From positions 1 to 50,276 of the forward strand of contig CAZJWC010000009.1 of assembly GCA_964550125.1 (NCBI GenBank): 50,276 nucleotides of DNA. The letters are read 5' to 3'. This DNA comes from CAZJWC01 sp964550125. Lineage in GTDB: Bacteria; Bacillota; Clostridia; Christensenellales; Borkfalkiaceae. Below the pieces are notes generated by a model. It was given only the letters and a program-made list of their open reading frames with translations. It did no database searches and was not told the origin of the DNA. The position numbers were made by a program, and so were the translations under genes. Positions within the stretch are counted from its first letter, which is position 1, and every line of letters starts with the position of its first letter. Shown piece by piece: positions 39,658 to 49,600 of the stretch.

Positions 39658-40674
39658 ATGGTAATCATAGTAAAAAAGGAATGTAACAAAAAGCAACTTG
39701 ACAATTTAACTAACTGGGTAAAAAGTTTAGGCTTAGACACTCATATAAGCGAGGGTGCAAATTCAACGGTAATTGGATTGGTTGGTGATACTTCAGTAGT
39801 TGATATTGACCTTATCAATTCATTAGATATTGTAGACACTGTTAAGCGTGTGCAAGAACCTTATAAAAATGCTAGTAGAAAATTCCACCCTGCTGATTCA
39901 ATTATTGATGTTTCAGGCAGAAAGTTCGGTGGCGACAATTTCCAAGTAATTGCTGGACCTTGTTCGGTTGAAAGTGAAAAACAAGTTATCGGTATTGCAG
40001 AGGCTGTTAAAAAATTGGGTGCAACTTTACTTCGTGGTGGTGCTTTCAAGCCTAGAACTTCCCCCTACTCTTTCCAAGGATTAAGAGATACAGGACTTCA
40101 ACTTTTGTTAAAGGCAAAGGAAGAAACTGGTTTACCTATCGTAACTGAAATTATGAACGTAAATCATCTAGACCTTTTCAAAGATGTAGACCTTATTCAA
40201 GTTGGTGCAAGAAATATGCAAAACTTTGAACTTTTAAAAGAATTAGGAAAAACTAATAAACCTATCCTTTTAAAGCGTGGACTTGCAAATACTATTGAGG
40301 AGTGGCTTATGAGTGCTGAATACATTATGTCGGAAGGTAATGAAAATATTATCCTATGCGAAAGGGGTATTAGAACTTTCGAAACTTATACAAGAAATAC
40401 CCTTGACTTGTCAGCAATTCCCTTGGTAAAGGAAAAGAGCCATTTACCTATCATTGTAGACCCTTCACACGCAACAGGTATTTCACGACTTGTTGAACCT
40501 TTGTCAATGGCTTCAGTTGGTGTTGGTTGTGATGGTTTAATAATTGAAGTACATAACGACCCTGCTCACGCATTGTGTGATGGTGCTCAATCATTAAAAC
40601 CCGAACAATTTGCAAGCGTAATGGATAAAGTACGCCCTATGCTTGAAATTGTTGGTAAAAAAATAGATAAGTAG
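39658..40674 (+). CDS. aroF: 3-deoxy-7-phosphoheptulonate (DAHP) synthase
   Basis: A 338-residue DAHP synthase that condenses phosphoenolpyruvate and erythrose 4-phosphate, the entry of the shikimate pathway. Residues 1-70 are a ferredoxin-like regulatory domain (MVIIVKKECNKKQLDNLTNW), as in the Thermotoga-type enzyme. The barrel carries FQVIAGPCSVESEKQ, LLRGGAFKPRTSPYSFQGL and IVDPSHATG. There is no chorismate mutase domain. GAGGT precedes the ATG, just after the attenuator terminator. As the first gene it sets the flow through the operon, and the leader ties it to Phe/Tyr supply. Confidence 0.96.
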   Translation: MVIIVKKECNKKQLDNLTNWVKSLGLDTHISEGANSTVIGLVGDTSVVDIDLINSLDIVDTVKRVQEPYKNASRKFHPADSIIDVSGRKFGGDNFQVIAGPCSVESEKQVIGIAEAVKKLGATLLRGGAFKPRTSPYSFQGLRDTGLQLLLKAKEETGLPIVTEIMNVNHLDLFKDVDLIQVGARNMQNFELLKELGKTNKPILLKRGLANTIEEWLMSAEYIMSEGNENIILCERGIRTFETYTRNTLDLSAIPLVKEKSHLPIIVDPSHATGISRLVEPLSMASVGVGCDGLIIEVHNDPAHALCDGAQSLKPEQFASVMDKVRPMLEIVGKKIDK

Positions 40675-40681
40675 GTTTATT

Positions 40682-41521
40682 ATGAAGATAGGTATTATTG
40701 GGCTGGGTTTGATAGGTGGCTCATTTGCAAAATCAATTTTAAAAAAGACAGACAACGAAGTGTACGGATATGATATAAGCGAAGATACAATGCTTAAAGG
40801 AGAACTTTTACACTCTTTTACTTCAAGACTTTCTGCTGATAATGTAGGAGAGTTGGACTTGCTTATGATTTCATTATATCCTAGAGCAGTTGAGGAATAC
40901 TTAGACAAGTATGGTAACTTGCTTAAAGAAGGTACAATAATTATGGATTGTGCAGGCAATAAAAAGAATATCGTAAAAGTGTTTGAGGAGGCTTCAAAGA
41001 AGTATCCAAAATTAAAATTTATCGCCTGTCATCCTATGGCTGGCCGGGAATTTAGTGGTATTAGATATTCAACTTCAAATATGTTTGAAAATGCTTCTGT
41101 TTTGCTTTGTCCAGTAAAGGCAGAAATTGAGGACATTGCTAGCATTAAAAACCTCCTTCTTTCATTAGGCTTTTTAAAGGTCATTATTACGAAAGCAGAC
41201 TTGCATGATAGGGTTATTGCCTACACATCACAACTTTGCCATCTAATTTCCTCAAGTTATATCAAAAGCCCGACAGCATTGCTTCATAGTGGTTTTTCTG
41301 CAGGAAGTTATAAAGATATGACACGAATTTCAAAATTGAACAGCAATATGTGGACTGAACTAATGGTTGATAATAAAGAAAATTTGCTTTTTGAACTTGA
41401 CGAGATGATATCACATTTGCAAGAATATAGAGAGGCTATTTCCAAAGGAGATGAGGTGGAACTCAAAAGGCTTTTTGATGAAGGAAACGAACAAAAGGAC
41501 AAAGTTGATAGTATAAAATGA
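40682..41521 (+). CDS. tyrA: Prephenate dehydrogenase
   Basis: A 279-residue TyrA that oxidises prephenate to 4-hydroxyphenylpyruvate with NAD(P)+ for tyrosine synthesis. The Rossmann loop is KIGIIGLGLIGGSFAKS at the N-terminus. The catalytic region has MDCAGNKKNIV and ACHPMAGREFSGIRYSTSNM (substrate His). The C-terminal helical part is normal and no ACT or chorismate mutase domain is fused. It begins 8 bases after aroF and is followed by aroB after 7 bases. Its presence, without a prephenate dehydratase here, fits a leader that senses Tyr. Confidence 0.95.
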   Translation: MKIGIIGLGLIGGSFAKSILKKTDNEVYGYDISEDTMLKGELLHSFTSRLSADNVGELDLLMISLYPRAVEEYLDKYGNLLKEGTIIMDCAGNKKNIVKVFEEASKKYPKLKFIACHPMAGREFSGIRYSTSNMFENASVLLCPVKAEIEDIASIKNLLLSLGFLKVIITKADLHDRVIAYTSQLCHLISSSYIKSPTALLHSGFSAGSYKDMTRISKLNSNMWTELMVDNKENLLFELDEMISHLQEYREAISKGDEVELKRLFDEGNEQKDKVDSIK

Positions 41522-41528
41522 GGTCAGT

Positions 41529-42557
41529 ATGGATTTAAAGGTTGTAAATGTAAATGTATCAATCAATTATGACGTTTACATAGGAAATCACGCAATAGAT
41601 AATATTTACGATTTTGTAAAAGGATATAAAAAGGTATGTATCATAACTGATACGGGTGTGCCTTCTTCCCACTTATCTTTAATAAAGGACAAACTAAAAA
41701 ATATTGAAAATCTTTTTGTGTACTCTTTTGAGCAGGGAGAAAGTAGTAAGTGTGTTGCTCAATGGGAAAAGATACATTGTTACCTTGCAGAAAATAATTT
41801 TACTAGAAAGGATTTGCTAATTGCCGTAGGTGGTGGAGTAGTTGGAGATTTAACAGGATTTGTATCTTCAACTTATATGAGGGGTATTGACTTTATACAA
41901 GTTCCTACAACTTTACTTGCTCAAATTGATAGTTCAGTTGGTGGAAAAACGGCAATCAATATTCCTCAAGGCAAAAACCTTATTGGTGCTTTTTATCAAC
42001 CTAAAGTTGTGTTGTGCGATACCTCATTTTTATCTACTCTGCCCAAGCAGCAATTTTTAAATGGTATGGGCGAAGGTATAAAATACGCTTGTATGAACGA
42101 AAGTATTTATAATCTTTTATCTGCAAAGGAACTTGATTTAAACGAATTTATTTATGAGTGCGTAAAGCAAAAGCGTGATATAGTAGAGGAAGATGAAAAA
42201 GAGAGTGGTGTAAGAAAGTTCTTAAATTTAGGTCATACTTTTGCACACTCTATTGAAAAACTTTCAAACTTTACTGTTAGTCATGGACTTGCAGTTACTA
42301 AAGGGCTAATATTTGCGTTAAGATTAAGTGAGAGAACGCTCAACTTAAATAAAGAGGTTACAAAAAAGATTTTGTCAATAATTGAGAGATATGAGATAGA
42401 TACCTCTTGTCCTTATTCGGTAGATGAAATGGTTGAGGTAATAAAAAGGGATAAAAAGGCAAGTGCCCTGTCTGTTGATTTTGTGTTAGTAGAAAAAATA
42501 GGAAAATTATGTACTCAATCTTTCACCTTTGAAAATTTAAGGAGTTTATTATGTTAA
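41529..42557 (+). CDS. aroB: 3-dehydroquinate synthase
   Basis: A 342-residue NAD- and metal-dependent enzyme turning DAHP into 3-dehydroquinate. Signatures are IAVGGGVVGDLTGFVSSTYM, QVPTTLLAQIDSSVGGKTAI and NLIGAFYQPKVVLCD. The metal ligands lie in GMGEGIKYA, LGHTFAHSIE and the following VSHGLAVTKG. Length is normal. It overlaps the start of aroA by 7 bases, so translation is coupled. Its position between tyrA and aroA belongs to one continuous aromatic transcript. Confidence 0.96.
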   Translation: MDLKVVNVNVSINYDVYIGNHAIDNIYDFVKGYKKVCIITDTGVPSSHLSLIKDKLKNIENLFVYSFEQGESSKCVAQWEKIHCYLAENNFTRKDLLIAVGGGVVGDLTGFVSSTYMRGIDFIQVPTTLLAQIDSSVGGKTAINIPQGKNLIGAFYQPKVVLCDTSFLSTLPKQQFLNGMGEGIKYACMNESIYNLLSAKELDLNEFIYECVKQKRDIVEEDEKESGVRKFLNLGHTFAHSIEKLSNFTVSHGLAVTKGLIFALRLSERTLNLNKEVTKKILSIIERYEIDTSCPYSVDEMVEVIKRDKKASALSVDFVLVEKIGKLCTQSFTFENLRSLLC

Positions 42558-43810
42558 CAGCAAAAATTTCAAGGTCAAGTTTAAAGGGCGATTATTTCGC
42601 TATTCCTTCAAAGTCTTTTGTACATCGTGCTTTAATTTGTGCATCACTTTCAAAAAGTGAAAGTGTTGTAAAGGGAATTTCTCTTTCAAATGATATTACT
42701 GCTACGGTCGGTGCGTTGAATTCACTTGGTGCTGATATTAGGCTTGAAGGGGATTGTGCTTATGTTAAACCTATCAATTCTCCTAAAAATTGTAAAGTTG
42801 ATTGTCTTGAAAGTGGTTCAACCTTGCGTTTTATTCTTCCATTAATATCTTTTTTGGGGGTAGAGTGTGAGGTGGTTGGTTCACAACGACTTGCCCAAAG
42901 ACCTATTGTTGAACTTATCTCTTGTCTTGAAAAAGCAGGAGTAAAATTTGAAAATAAAAGTTTACCTTTAAAACTTTCTGGTGGTGTGCAAAAATATAAA
43001 TTTGCAATAAATGGCGAAAAGAGTTCGCAATATATTACAGGTTTATTGCTTGCTTCGCCCTATCTAAAAAAAGATATAGTTATAGAGGTTTTAGGTAGGC
43101 AAACATCAGTAGGGTATATAGATATTACCTTACAAATAATGCGAGAGTTTGGAGTTATCGTTCAAAAAACTCATAATGGTTATTATATAAAAGCAGGTCA
43201 AAGTTATTCCCTTTCAAATGGAGAATATAAAATCGAAGGGGACTATTCAAATGCAAGTTATTTTATGCTGGCAGGAGTTTTTGATGGCAATATAAACATA
43301 CATAATTTAAAAGAGGACTCAACTCAAGGAGATAGAAAGGTTGTTGACATTTTAAAACAAATGGGAGCAAAAATCTCTTTTGAGGCAGGAGTGCTTAAAT
43401 GCGAGAGGAGTGCTCTTTGGGGTGTAGAAGTAGATGGGACTGATATTCCTGATATGATACCTACAATTGCAATAGCTTGTGCTTTTGCAAATGGAGAGAG
43501 TAAAATAACTGGAGTGGATAGGCTTAAAGATAAAGAGTGTGATAGATTGCAGGCGATTATAGATATATTAGATATTCTTTGTGTTGACTATGAATATCAT
43601 ACTAATTGTTTAAAAATTTGGGGTGGATTTCAGCCTTGCGATAACTATCATTTTGTTTCTCAAAATGACCATAGGATTGCTATGATTTCTGCTGTTGTAG
43701 GTGCTTTGGTTGGTAATACTAACATTGTAGATTTTGGTGCTATAAATAAATCTTATCCTAACTTTACTGAAGATTTTTCAAAACTTGGAGGACTAATAAG
43801 CGTTGAATAA
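42551..43810 (+). CDS. aroA: 3-phosphoshikimate 1-carboxyvinyltransferase (EPSP synthase)
   Basis: A 419-residue EPSP synthase joining shikimate 3-phosphate and phosphoenolpyruvate. Motifs: IPSKSFVHRALICASLS near the start (substrate Lys and Arg), CLESGSTLRFILPLISFLG (class signature, with SGST where E. coli-type enzymes have NAGT), SQRLAQRPI, and the closing NDHRIAMISAVVGALV. The N-terminal half also carries KSSQYITGLLLASP. The gene overlaps aroB and aroC (8 bases), so the three are translated in series. Confidence 0.95.
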   Translation: MLTAKISRSSLKGDYFAIPSKSFVHRALICASLSKSESVVKGISLSNDITATVGALNSLGADIRLEGDCAYVKPINSPKNCKVDCLESGSTLRFILPLISFLGVECEVVGSQRLAQRPIVELISCLEKAGVKFENKSLPLKLSGGVQKYKFAINGEKSSQYITGLLLASPYLKKDIVIEVLGRQTSVGYIDITLQIMREFGVIVQKTHNGYYIKAGQSYSLSNGEYKIEGDYSNASYFMLAGVFDGNINIHNLKEDSTQGDRKVVDILKQMGAKISFEAGVLKCERSALWGVEVDGTDIPDMIPTIAIACAFANGESKITGVDRLKDKECDRLQAIIDILDILCVDYEYHTNCLKIWGGFQPCDNYHFVSQNDHRIAMISAVVGALVGNTNIVDFGAINKSYPNFTEDFSKLGGLISVE

Positions 43811-44864
43811 TGTGATTAAGTATAATATAACTGGAGGCTCACACTCTGATTTTATAAGTATTGAAGTTGAAGGTTTTGAAAAAGGCTTTCATATCAATAT
43901 GGAAGAACTTAAAAAATTTATGCAAAGAAGAAAAGCATCAAACTCAAGTTTTTCTACTTCAAGAATAGAGGATGATGAAATTGTTTTTGAAAGTGGAGTT
44001 GAGTGTGATGTTACGACAGGCGAAAAAATAGTTGCTAAAATTTTCAATAAGTCAAAAAGGTCAAACGACTACGATAATTTAAAGTATTGTCCACGCCCCT
44101 CACACGCAGATTTTTCTGCCTACTCAAAGTATGGTTTGGAGTATGATATGCGTGGTGGTGGAAAATTTTCAGGTCGGCTAACTGCTTGTATGTGTATTGC
44201 AGGTGGTATTGCTAAACAAATTTTAGAGAAAAAAGGCGTATTTGTAAATGCATATATTTCATCAATAGGTGAAGTAAAAGGTTTGTCTTATAAAAGTGAT
44301 TTTGTAAGCAGAGAGATGATAGAAAAAGTTTCAAATACTTCTTTTCCAGTACTCAAAAATGGCAACGAAATGTTGAAGGTGATTGAAAAAGCGAAAAGTG
44401 AAGGAGATAGTGTAGGAGGTATTGTTGAGTGCATCTGTACAGGCATAAAAGCAGGTATAGGAGATACTTTTGACAACGGTTTAGAAAGTAAAATTTCAGC
44501 CAACGTTTTTGCTATTCCTGCAGTAAAGGGAGTTGAGTTTGGGCTTGGGTTTGATATATCACAACTCAATGGAAGTAAAGCAAACGACTGTTATTTTTAT
44601 GATGGAGAAAATGTTAGAACGAAAAGCAACAATAATGGTGGTATAAATGGTGGTATTTCTAATGGTATGCCTATTACCTTGTCAGTTGCGTTTAAACCTA
44701 CTCCTTCAATATCAATAGAGCAAGATTCAGTCAATTTGAAAAATAAAGAAAATATTAAATTGCAAATTAAGGGTAGACACGATGCTTGTATCGTTCCTCG
44801 TGCCGTACCTGTAGTTGAGGCAATGGTTGCACTTGCAATTTATAACGAATATTTGGTAGATTAA
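43803..44864 (+). CDS. aroC: Chorismate synthase, somewhat divergent
   Basis: A 353-residue FMN-dependent enzyme forming chorismate from EPSP. The start is TTG at 43803 with GGAGG inside the end of aroA. The first motif reads GGSHSDFISIEVEGFEKGFH, where most family members have GESHG; the His is kept. RPSHADFSAYSKYGLEYDMR corresponds to the RPGHADYT motif, and GGGKFSGRLTACMCIAGGIA to GGGxxSaReTa. The last block has RHDACIVPRAVPVVEAMVAL. The N-terminus is short and lacks the usual WGN segment. The pathway context makes the function near certain. Confidence 0.93.
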   Translation: MNNVIKYNITGGSHSDFISIEVEGFEKGFHINMEELKKFMQRRKASNSSFSTSRIEDDEIVFESGVECDVTTGEKIVAKIFNKSKRSNDYDNLKYCPRPSHADFSAYSKYGLEYDMRGGGKFSGRLTACMCIAGGIAKQILEKKGVFVNAYISSIGEVKGLSYKSDFVSREMIEKVSNTSFPVLKNGNEMLKVIEKAKSEGDSVGGIVECICTGIKAGIGDTFDNGLESKISANVFAIPAVKGVEFGLGFDISQLNGSKANDCYFYDGENVRTKSNNNGGINGGISNGMPITLSVAFKPTPSISIEQDSVNLKNKENIKLQIKGRHDACIVPRAVPVVEAMVALAIYNEYLVD

Positions 44865-44865
44865 A

Positions 44866-46083
44866 ATGTTATACTTATTAGGAAAAACCTTAAAACATAG
44901 TTATTCAAAAGTTATACATAATTTGCTTGGTAGTGAGTATGAATTAAAAGAACTTGCTGAAGATGAGTTTGACGAATTTATCAGTTCAAGAAATTTTGAC
45001 GGGCTTAATATAACTATTCCGTACAAGCAAACTATAATTAAGCATATTGATGTGCTGTCAAAAGATGCAGAGGAAATAGGTGCAGTTAATACTGTTGTAA
45101 ATAAAAAAGGAAAACTTTATGGATATAATACCGATTATTACGGACTAAAATATCTTTTTAAAGGTAGAAGCATTGAGGGTAAAAAAGTGCTTATTTTAGG
45201 TACAGGTGGCACAAGTAAAACTGCACAAAAAGTAGTTAAGGATTTAAAGTGCAGGGAGGTTTACGTTGTTGGTAGAAATTCAAGTATAAATTATGAAAAC
45301 TGCTATGATATTGATGAAGCCTCAGTTATAATAAATACTACTCCTTTGGGAATGTTTCCAAATATTAACGAAAAGGCTGTTGATTTAAGCAGATTTAAAA
45401 ATTTAGAGTTTGTAGTTGATGTTATTTATAATCCTTTTAAAACAATGCTACTACAACAAGCAAAAACACTTTCAGTTGATTGCGTGGGCGGACTACAAAT
45501 GCTTGTGGCTCAAGCGTATTTTTCTAATTGTTTATTCCGGGGTATTGATGTTGATTTTGAAAAGGGTAAAAAGACTATTGATTTAATTTATCGTAAAATC
45601 TTTTTAAAAACTTGCAACATTGCTTTAGTTGGTATGCCCTCTTGTGGTAAAAGTACGATAGGTAAAATTCTTGCTGAAAAACTTGAACTTGAATTTGTTG
45701 ACATAGATTACGAGGTCGAAAAGGTTGCAAATAAATCAATTCCTCAAATTTTTGAAGATGCAGGAGAGGATTGCTTTAGAGAACTTGAAAGGAAGATTAT
45801 TGACGAATATAAGTTGGAAAAAGGGAAGGTAATAGCAACGGGCGGAGGAGCAATTTTAAGAGAGGATAACCGAACCAACATTAGTTTAAACAGTTTAGTT
45901 ATATATATCAAGCGTGATTTAGAAAAACTTGTTGGCGAGGGGCGACCTCTTTCAAAAAATAAAACTGCTATCAAAAACCTATACGAGAAAAGAAAAAACT
46001 ACTATAAATCTGTTGCTGACTTAATTATTGAAAATGACGATTTACAATTAACTACAAATAAAATTTTGGAGTATTTATTATGA
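44866..46083 (+). CDS. aroE-aroK: Bifunctional shikimate dehydrogenase / shikimate kinase
   Basis: A 405-residue fusion. Residues 1-240 are shikimate dehydrogenase: GKTLKHSYSKVIHNLLG (substrate Ser), NITIPYKQTIIKHID with the catalytic Lys, GAVNTVVNKKGKLYGYNTDY, and the NADP loop LILGTGGTSKTAQ. Residues 245-405 are shikimate kinase with the Walker A loop ALVGMPSCGKSTIGK, the DIDYEVE substrate Asp, TGGGAILRE and the Arg of GEGRPLSK. The two catalyse consecutive kinds of steps, dehydroshikimate to shikimate to shikimate 3-phosphate, so the fusion couples them. It follows aroC by 1 base and overlaps aroQ by 4. Confidence 0.95.
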   Translation: MLYLLGKTLKHSYSKVIHNLLGSEYELKELAEDEFDEFISSRNFDGLNITIPYKQTIIKHIDVLSKDAEEIGAVNTVVNKKGKLYGYNTDYYGLKYLFKGRSIEGKKVLILGTGGTSKTAQKVVKDLKCREVYVVGRNSSINYENCYDIDEASVIINTTPLGMFPNINEKAVDLSRFKNLEFVVDVIYNPFKTMLLQQAKTLSVDCVGGLQMLVAQAYFSNCLFRGIDVDFEKGKKTIDLIYRKIFLKTCNIALVGMPSCGKSTIGKILAEKLELEFVDIDYEVEKVANKSIPQIFEDAGEDCFRELERKIIDEYKLEKGKVIATGGGAILREDNRTNISLNSLVIYIKRDLEKLVGEGRPLSKNKTAIKNLYEKRKNYYKSVADLIIENDDLQLTTNKILEYLL

Positions 46084-46505
46084 AGATTTTAGTTATAAAC
46101 GGTGTAAATTTAAATATGCTTGGTATCCGTGAACCTAATTTATACGGCAAGCAAACCTATAAAGATTTAGTTGACTATATAGAAGAAAATGCAAAATTGC
46201 TTGATTTGTCAGTTAAGGTTGTGCAAAGCAACTACGAGGGTGAGATTGTTGATTTTATTCAAAAGGCATATGGTGAGTATGACGGAATTTTAATCAATGC
46301 AGGTGCTTATACTCATACTAGCGTGGCAATTTTAGATGCCTTAAAGGCTGTGGCATTACCAACTGTTGAGGTGCATTTGACAAACATAAACACACGAGAG
46401 GGGTTTAGAAAGTTGAGTTATATTTCAATGTATGCTCAAAAAACAATTTGTGGCAAAGGTTTTGAAGGGTATTTAGAAGGTTTAATGTATTTTAAAAGGA
46501 CATAA
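46080..46505 (+). CDS. aroQ: 3-dehydroquinate dehydratase, type II
   Basis: A 141-residue type II dehydroquinase removing water from 3-dehydroquinate. Motifs: VINGVNLNMLGIREPNLYGK with the catalytic Arg and Tyr, QSNYEGEIVDFIQKA, ILINAGAYTHTSVAILDAL, and VEVHLTNINTREGFRKLSYI with the catalytic His. Length is normal. The ATG overlaps the aroE-aroK stop (ATGA). It is the last gene of the operon and a terminator follows directly. Chorismate mutase and prephenate dehydratase are not in this operon. Confidence 0.97.
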   Translation: MKILVINGVNLNMLGIREPNLYGKQTYKDLVDYIEENAKLLDLSVKVVQSNYEGEIVDFIQKAYGEYDGILINAGAYTHTSVAILDALKAVALPTVEVHLTNINTREGFRKLSYISMYAQKTICGKGFEGYLEGLMYFKRT

Positions 46506-46530
46506 GAGAGAGTGAAAACTCTCTTTTTTT
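46504..46530 (+). terminator. Terminator of the aromatic operon
   Basis: AAGAGAG (46504-46510) and CTCTCTT (46519-46525) form a 7-bp stem with a T tract to 46530. The left arm overlaps the aroQ stop codon. Confidence 0.85.
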
Positions 46531-46586
46531 ATTGCCAAAAATGTAACATACAATGTTAATTTTCACAAATTGATTTTGGGGTAGGT

Positions 46587-46615
46587 ATTGACATTGAGTT
46601 ATTTGTTTGATATCA
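46587..46615 (+). promoter_or_regulatory. Promoter of the giant repeat protein
   Basis: A perfect TTGACA (46587-46592), a 17-base spacer and TATCAT (46610-46615, 5 of 6). The start codon is 48 bases further on, with GGAGGGG ahead of it. Confidence 0.8.
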
Positions 46616-46663
46616 TTGATATGCGTAGTTGTATACGTTTATGGTAAGGTTTGGAGGGGAAAT

Positions 46664-49600
46664 ATGGACGATAAAGAGTACGAGTATGAGCATAACCCTA
46701 GTGGAGATATTTACAACGAAAGTAGTGATAGTGGCAAAAATAAAAATGATACGCCACAAGGCGTAGCGATTCCTATATCACTACCTGTTTTTTTTAATGA
46801 GAATAGTTTTTCATCTTGCGTTAATTGTAATAGTGAGTGTAAAAAACTTTTACAGTCAATTCAGGGCGTTATAGATAATATGAAAAAAATCAATCCTGAG
46901 TTCGAAAAATATGCACGAGTTGGATTGATGCCTGTGCTTATTCCTAATCAAAATCAAGTACAAGTGGAAAGCGAGTTGACAGATCCTTTTGGGTTGCCTA
47001 GTACATCTTTTGAGAGTCAACAAGATGGTATTGACGGGCCTAAACATATTGATGTCTTGCAAGAACCTTCTTACATTTATAATGAGCAGGAAAGTTATAT
47101 TGAAAATGCTCCCGAGGTTAACTACAATATTGAGGAGGATATAAAGAGTGTTGAAACGAATTCAATCTCAACAATGGTAGCACCAGAGGTGCAACAATTC
47201 CAAGAAGTGCCTTATAAAAAGACGCTTATGGAAGAAATCCAAGGAAGTTCAAACGACCAACTTTTTGAAGATGAAGATATTCAGCCTCAAGAAGAAAATT
47301 ATGTATCAAATGATGTATTTGAAACAGAGCAAAATCAATTAGAAGAAACCGAAACTTATGAAGAGCAACCTCAAGAGTATGAAGAACCTGAAGAGGAAGT
47401 TGTAGAGAATACTCAAGAGTATATTGAGGAACAACCTCAATATGAACAAGATGAGTATTATCAACAAGGCGAGCAAGTAGAAGAAACAGAAACTTACGAG
47501 GAGCAATCTCAAGAGTATGAAGAACCTCAAGAGGAAGTTGTAGAGAATACTCAAGAGTATATTGAGGAACAACCTCAATGTGAACAAGATGAGTATTATC
47601 AAGAAAACGAGCAAGTAGAAGAAACTGAAACTTACGAGGAGCAACCTCAAGAGTTTGAACAATCTCAAGAGGCAATTGTAGAGAATACTCAAGAGTATAT
47701 TGAGGAACAACCTCAATATGAACAAGATGAGTATTATCAACAAGGCGAGCAAGTAGAAGAAACAGAAACTTACGAGGAGCAACCTCAAGAGTATGAACAA
47801 TCTCAAGAGGAAGTTGTAGAGAATACTCAAGAGTATATTGAGGAGATACCTCAATATGAACAAGATGAGTATTATCAACAAGGCGAGCAAGTAGAAGAAA
47901 CCGAAACTTACGAGGAGCAATCTCAAGAGTATGAACAATCTCAAGAGGAAATTGTAGAGAATACTCAAGAAGAAATTGAACAGGCAACTGAAAATCGTAC
48001 ATACGGCTTATTTGCTGAAGAAATGGTTTATTCAAGATATGAAAACTCTAATACAAATGAGCAACCTCAAGAGTATGAAGAACCTCAAGAGGAAGTTGTA
48101 GAGAATACTCAAGAGTATATTGAGAAGCAACCTCAATATGAACAAGATGAGTATTATCAAGAAGGCGAGCAAGTAGAAGAAACTGAAACTTACGAGGAAG
48201 AACCTCAAGAAGAAGTTGTAGATAATACTCAAGAGAACTTGGAATATAGTCAGGAAAGTGAAACACTAGAAGAAAACCGAGAAGAAACTTTAGAGCAAGA
48301 AAAAATTCCGTCAACAAGAGAGAACTTTTTTGCAAATGGTGCTTCGGCTAGTGGTGAAGTAAATGAGTATAAAATTCCTCAAGGTCAGCCTGAAAGAATA
48401 AACTTCTTTAAGAGTTATGATGAGATAACCGTGAGTGATGATAGGTATTCAGTTCCTACTGGGAGAGAACAAAATGATGTAGAAACGGAGAAGGAAGACC
48501 TTCCCGAGCAAGACGCAGACCCACCAGATGAACAGCAAGCCTGTGTCGAAACCGAACAGATTGAAGATGCTCAACAATCGTGTAGTGTGAGTGAGCAAAA
48601 TTATGAAGTTCAAGATGAAGTAGATGAATATAAAGAAGAAAGTTTAGAACAAGACAACTTTAAAAACGATGGATATGATAGTGGGGACACCCAAGAAGAT
48701 GAAGATATGAAGAAAAATCAGGAAAATAATTCAAATCAAAACATAAACAATAGTGCTTTTTCTCAATACTTTTCAAGACCTATACCTAGAAGTCAAGAAG
48801 TAAATGAGGAAACCGAAATGGAGAAACCTGAACAACAGGTACAACCTCAACAACCATTTGCAAATCAACAAATGGCACAGCCACAACAACCATTTGCAAA
48901 TCAACAGATGGCACAACCTCAACAGCCGTTTGCAAATCAACAAATGGCACAGCCTCAACAAAATGTAAATCTAAATGAGAAGTATGGCAATACTGCTTTC
49001 TCACAATATTTTGCAAGAGGAAATCAAGGTGGTGCACAACCTCAACAGCCATTTACTAATGGTCCAATGGGACAACCTCAACAAGCACAGCCTCAACAGC
49101 CATTTGCTAATGGTCCAATGGCACAACCTCAACAGCCATTTGCAAATCAACAGCAAACACAACCCCAACAAAATTTAAATGAGAAGTATGGCAATACGGC
49201 TTTCTCACAATATTTTGCAAAGAGTAATCAGGGTGGTGCACAACCTCAACAGCCATTTACTAATGGTCCAATGGGACAACCTCAACAGCCATTTGCTAAT
49301 GGTCCAATGGCACAGCCTCAACAGCCATTTGCTAATGGTCCAATGGCACAGCCTCAACAGCCATTTGCTAATGGTCCAATGGCACAGCCTCAACAGCCGT
49401 TTGCAAATCAACAAATGGCACAGCCTCAACAGCCGTTTGCAAATCAACAAATGGTACAGCCTCAACAGCCGTTTGCAAATCAACAAATGGCACAGCCTCA
49501 ACACCCGTTTGCAAATCAACAAATGGTACAGCCTCAACAACCATTTGCAAATCAACAAATAGCACAACCTCAACAGCCATTTGCAAATCAACAGCAAACA

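Noticed and set aside
47226..48335. Long minus-strand frames of up to 269 codons over the acidic repeats
   Set aside because: They are antisense shadows of the 138-bp repeats. The plus frame from 46664 has a promoter, a ribosome site and sensible composition, and the minus frames have neither promoter nor ribosome site.
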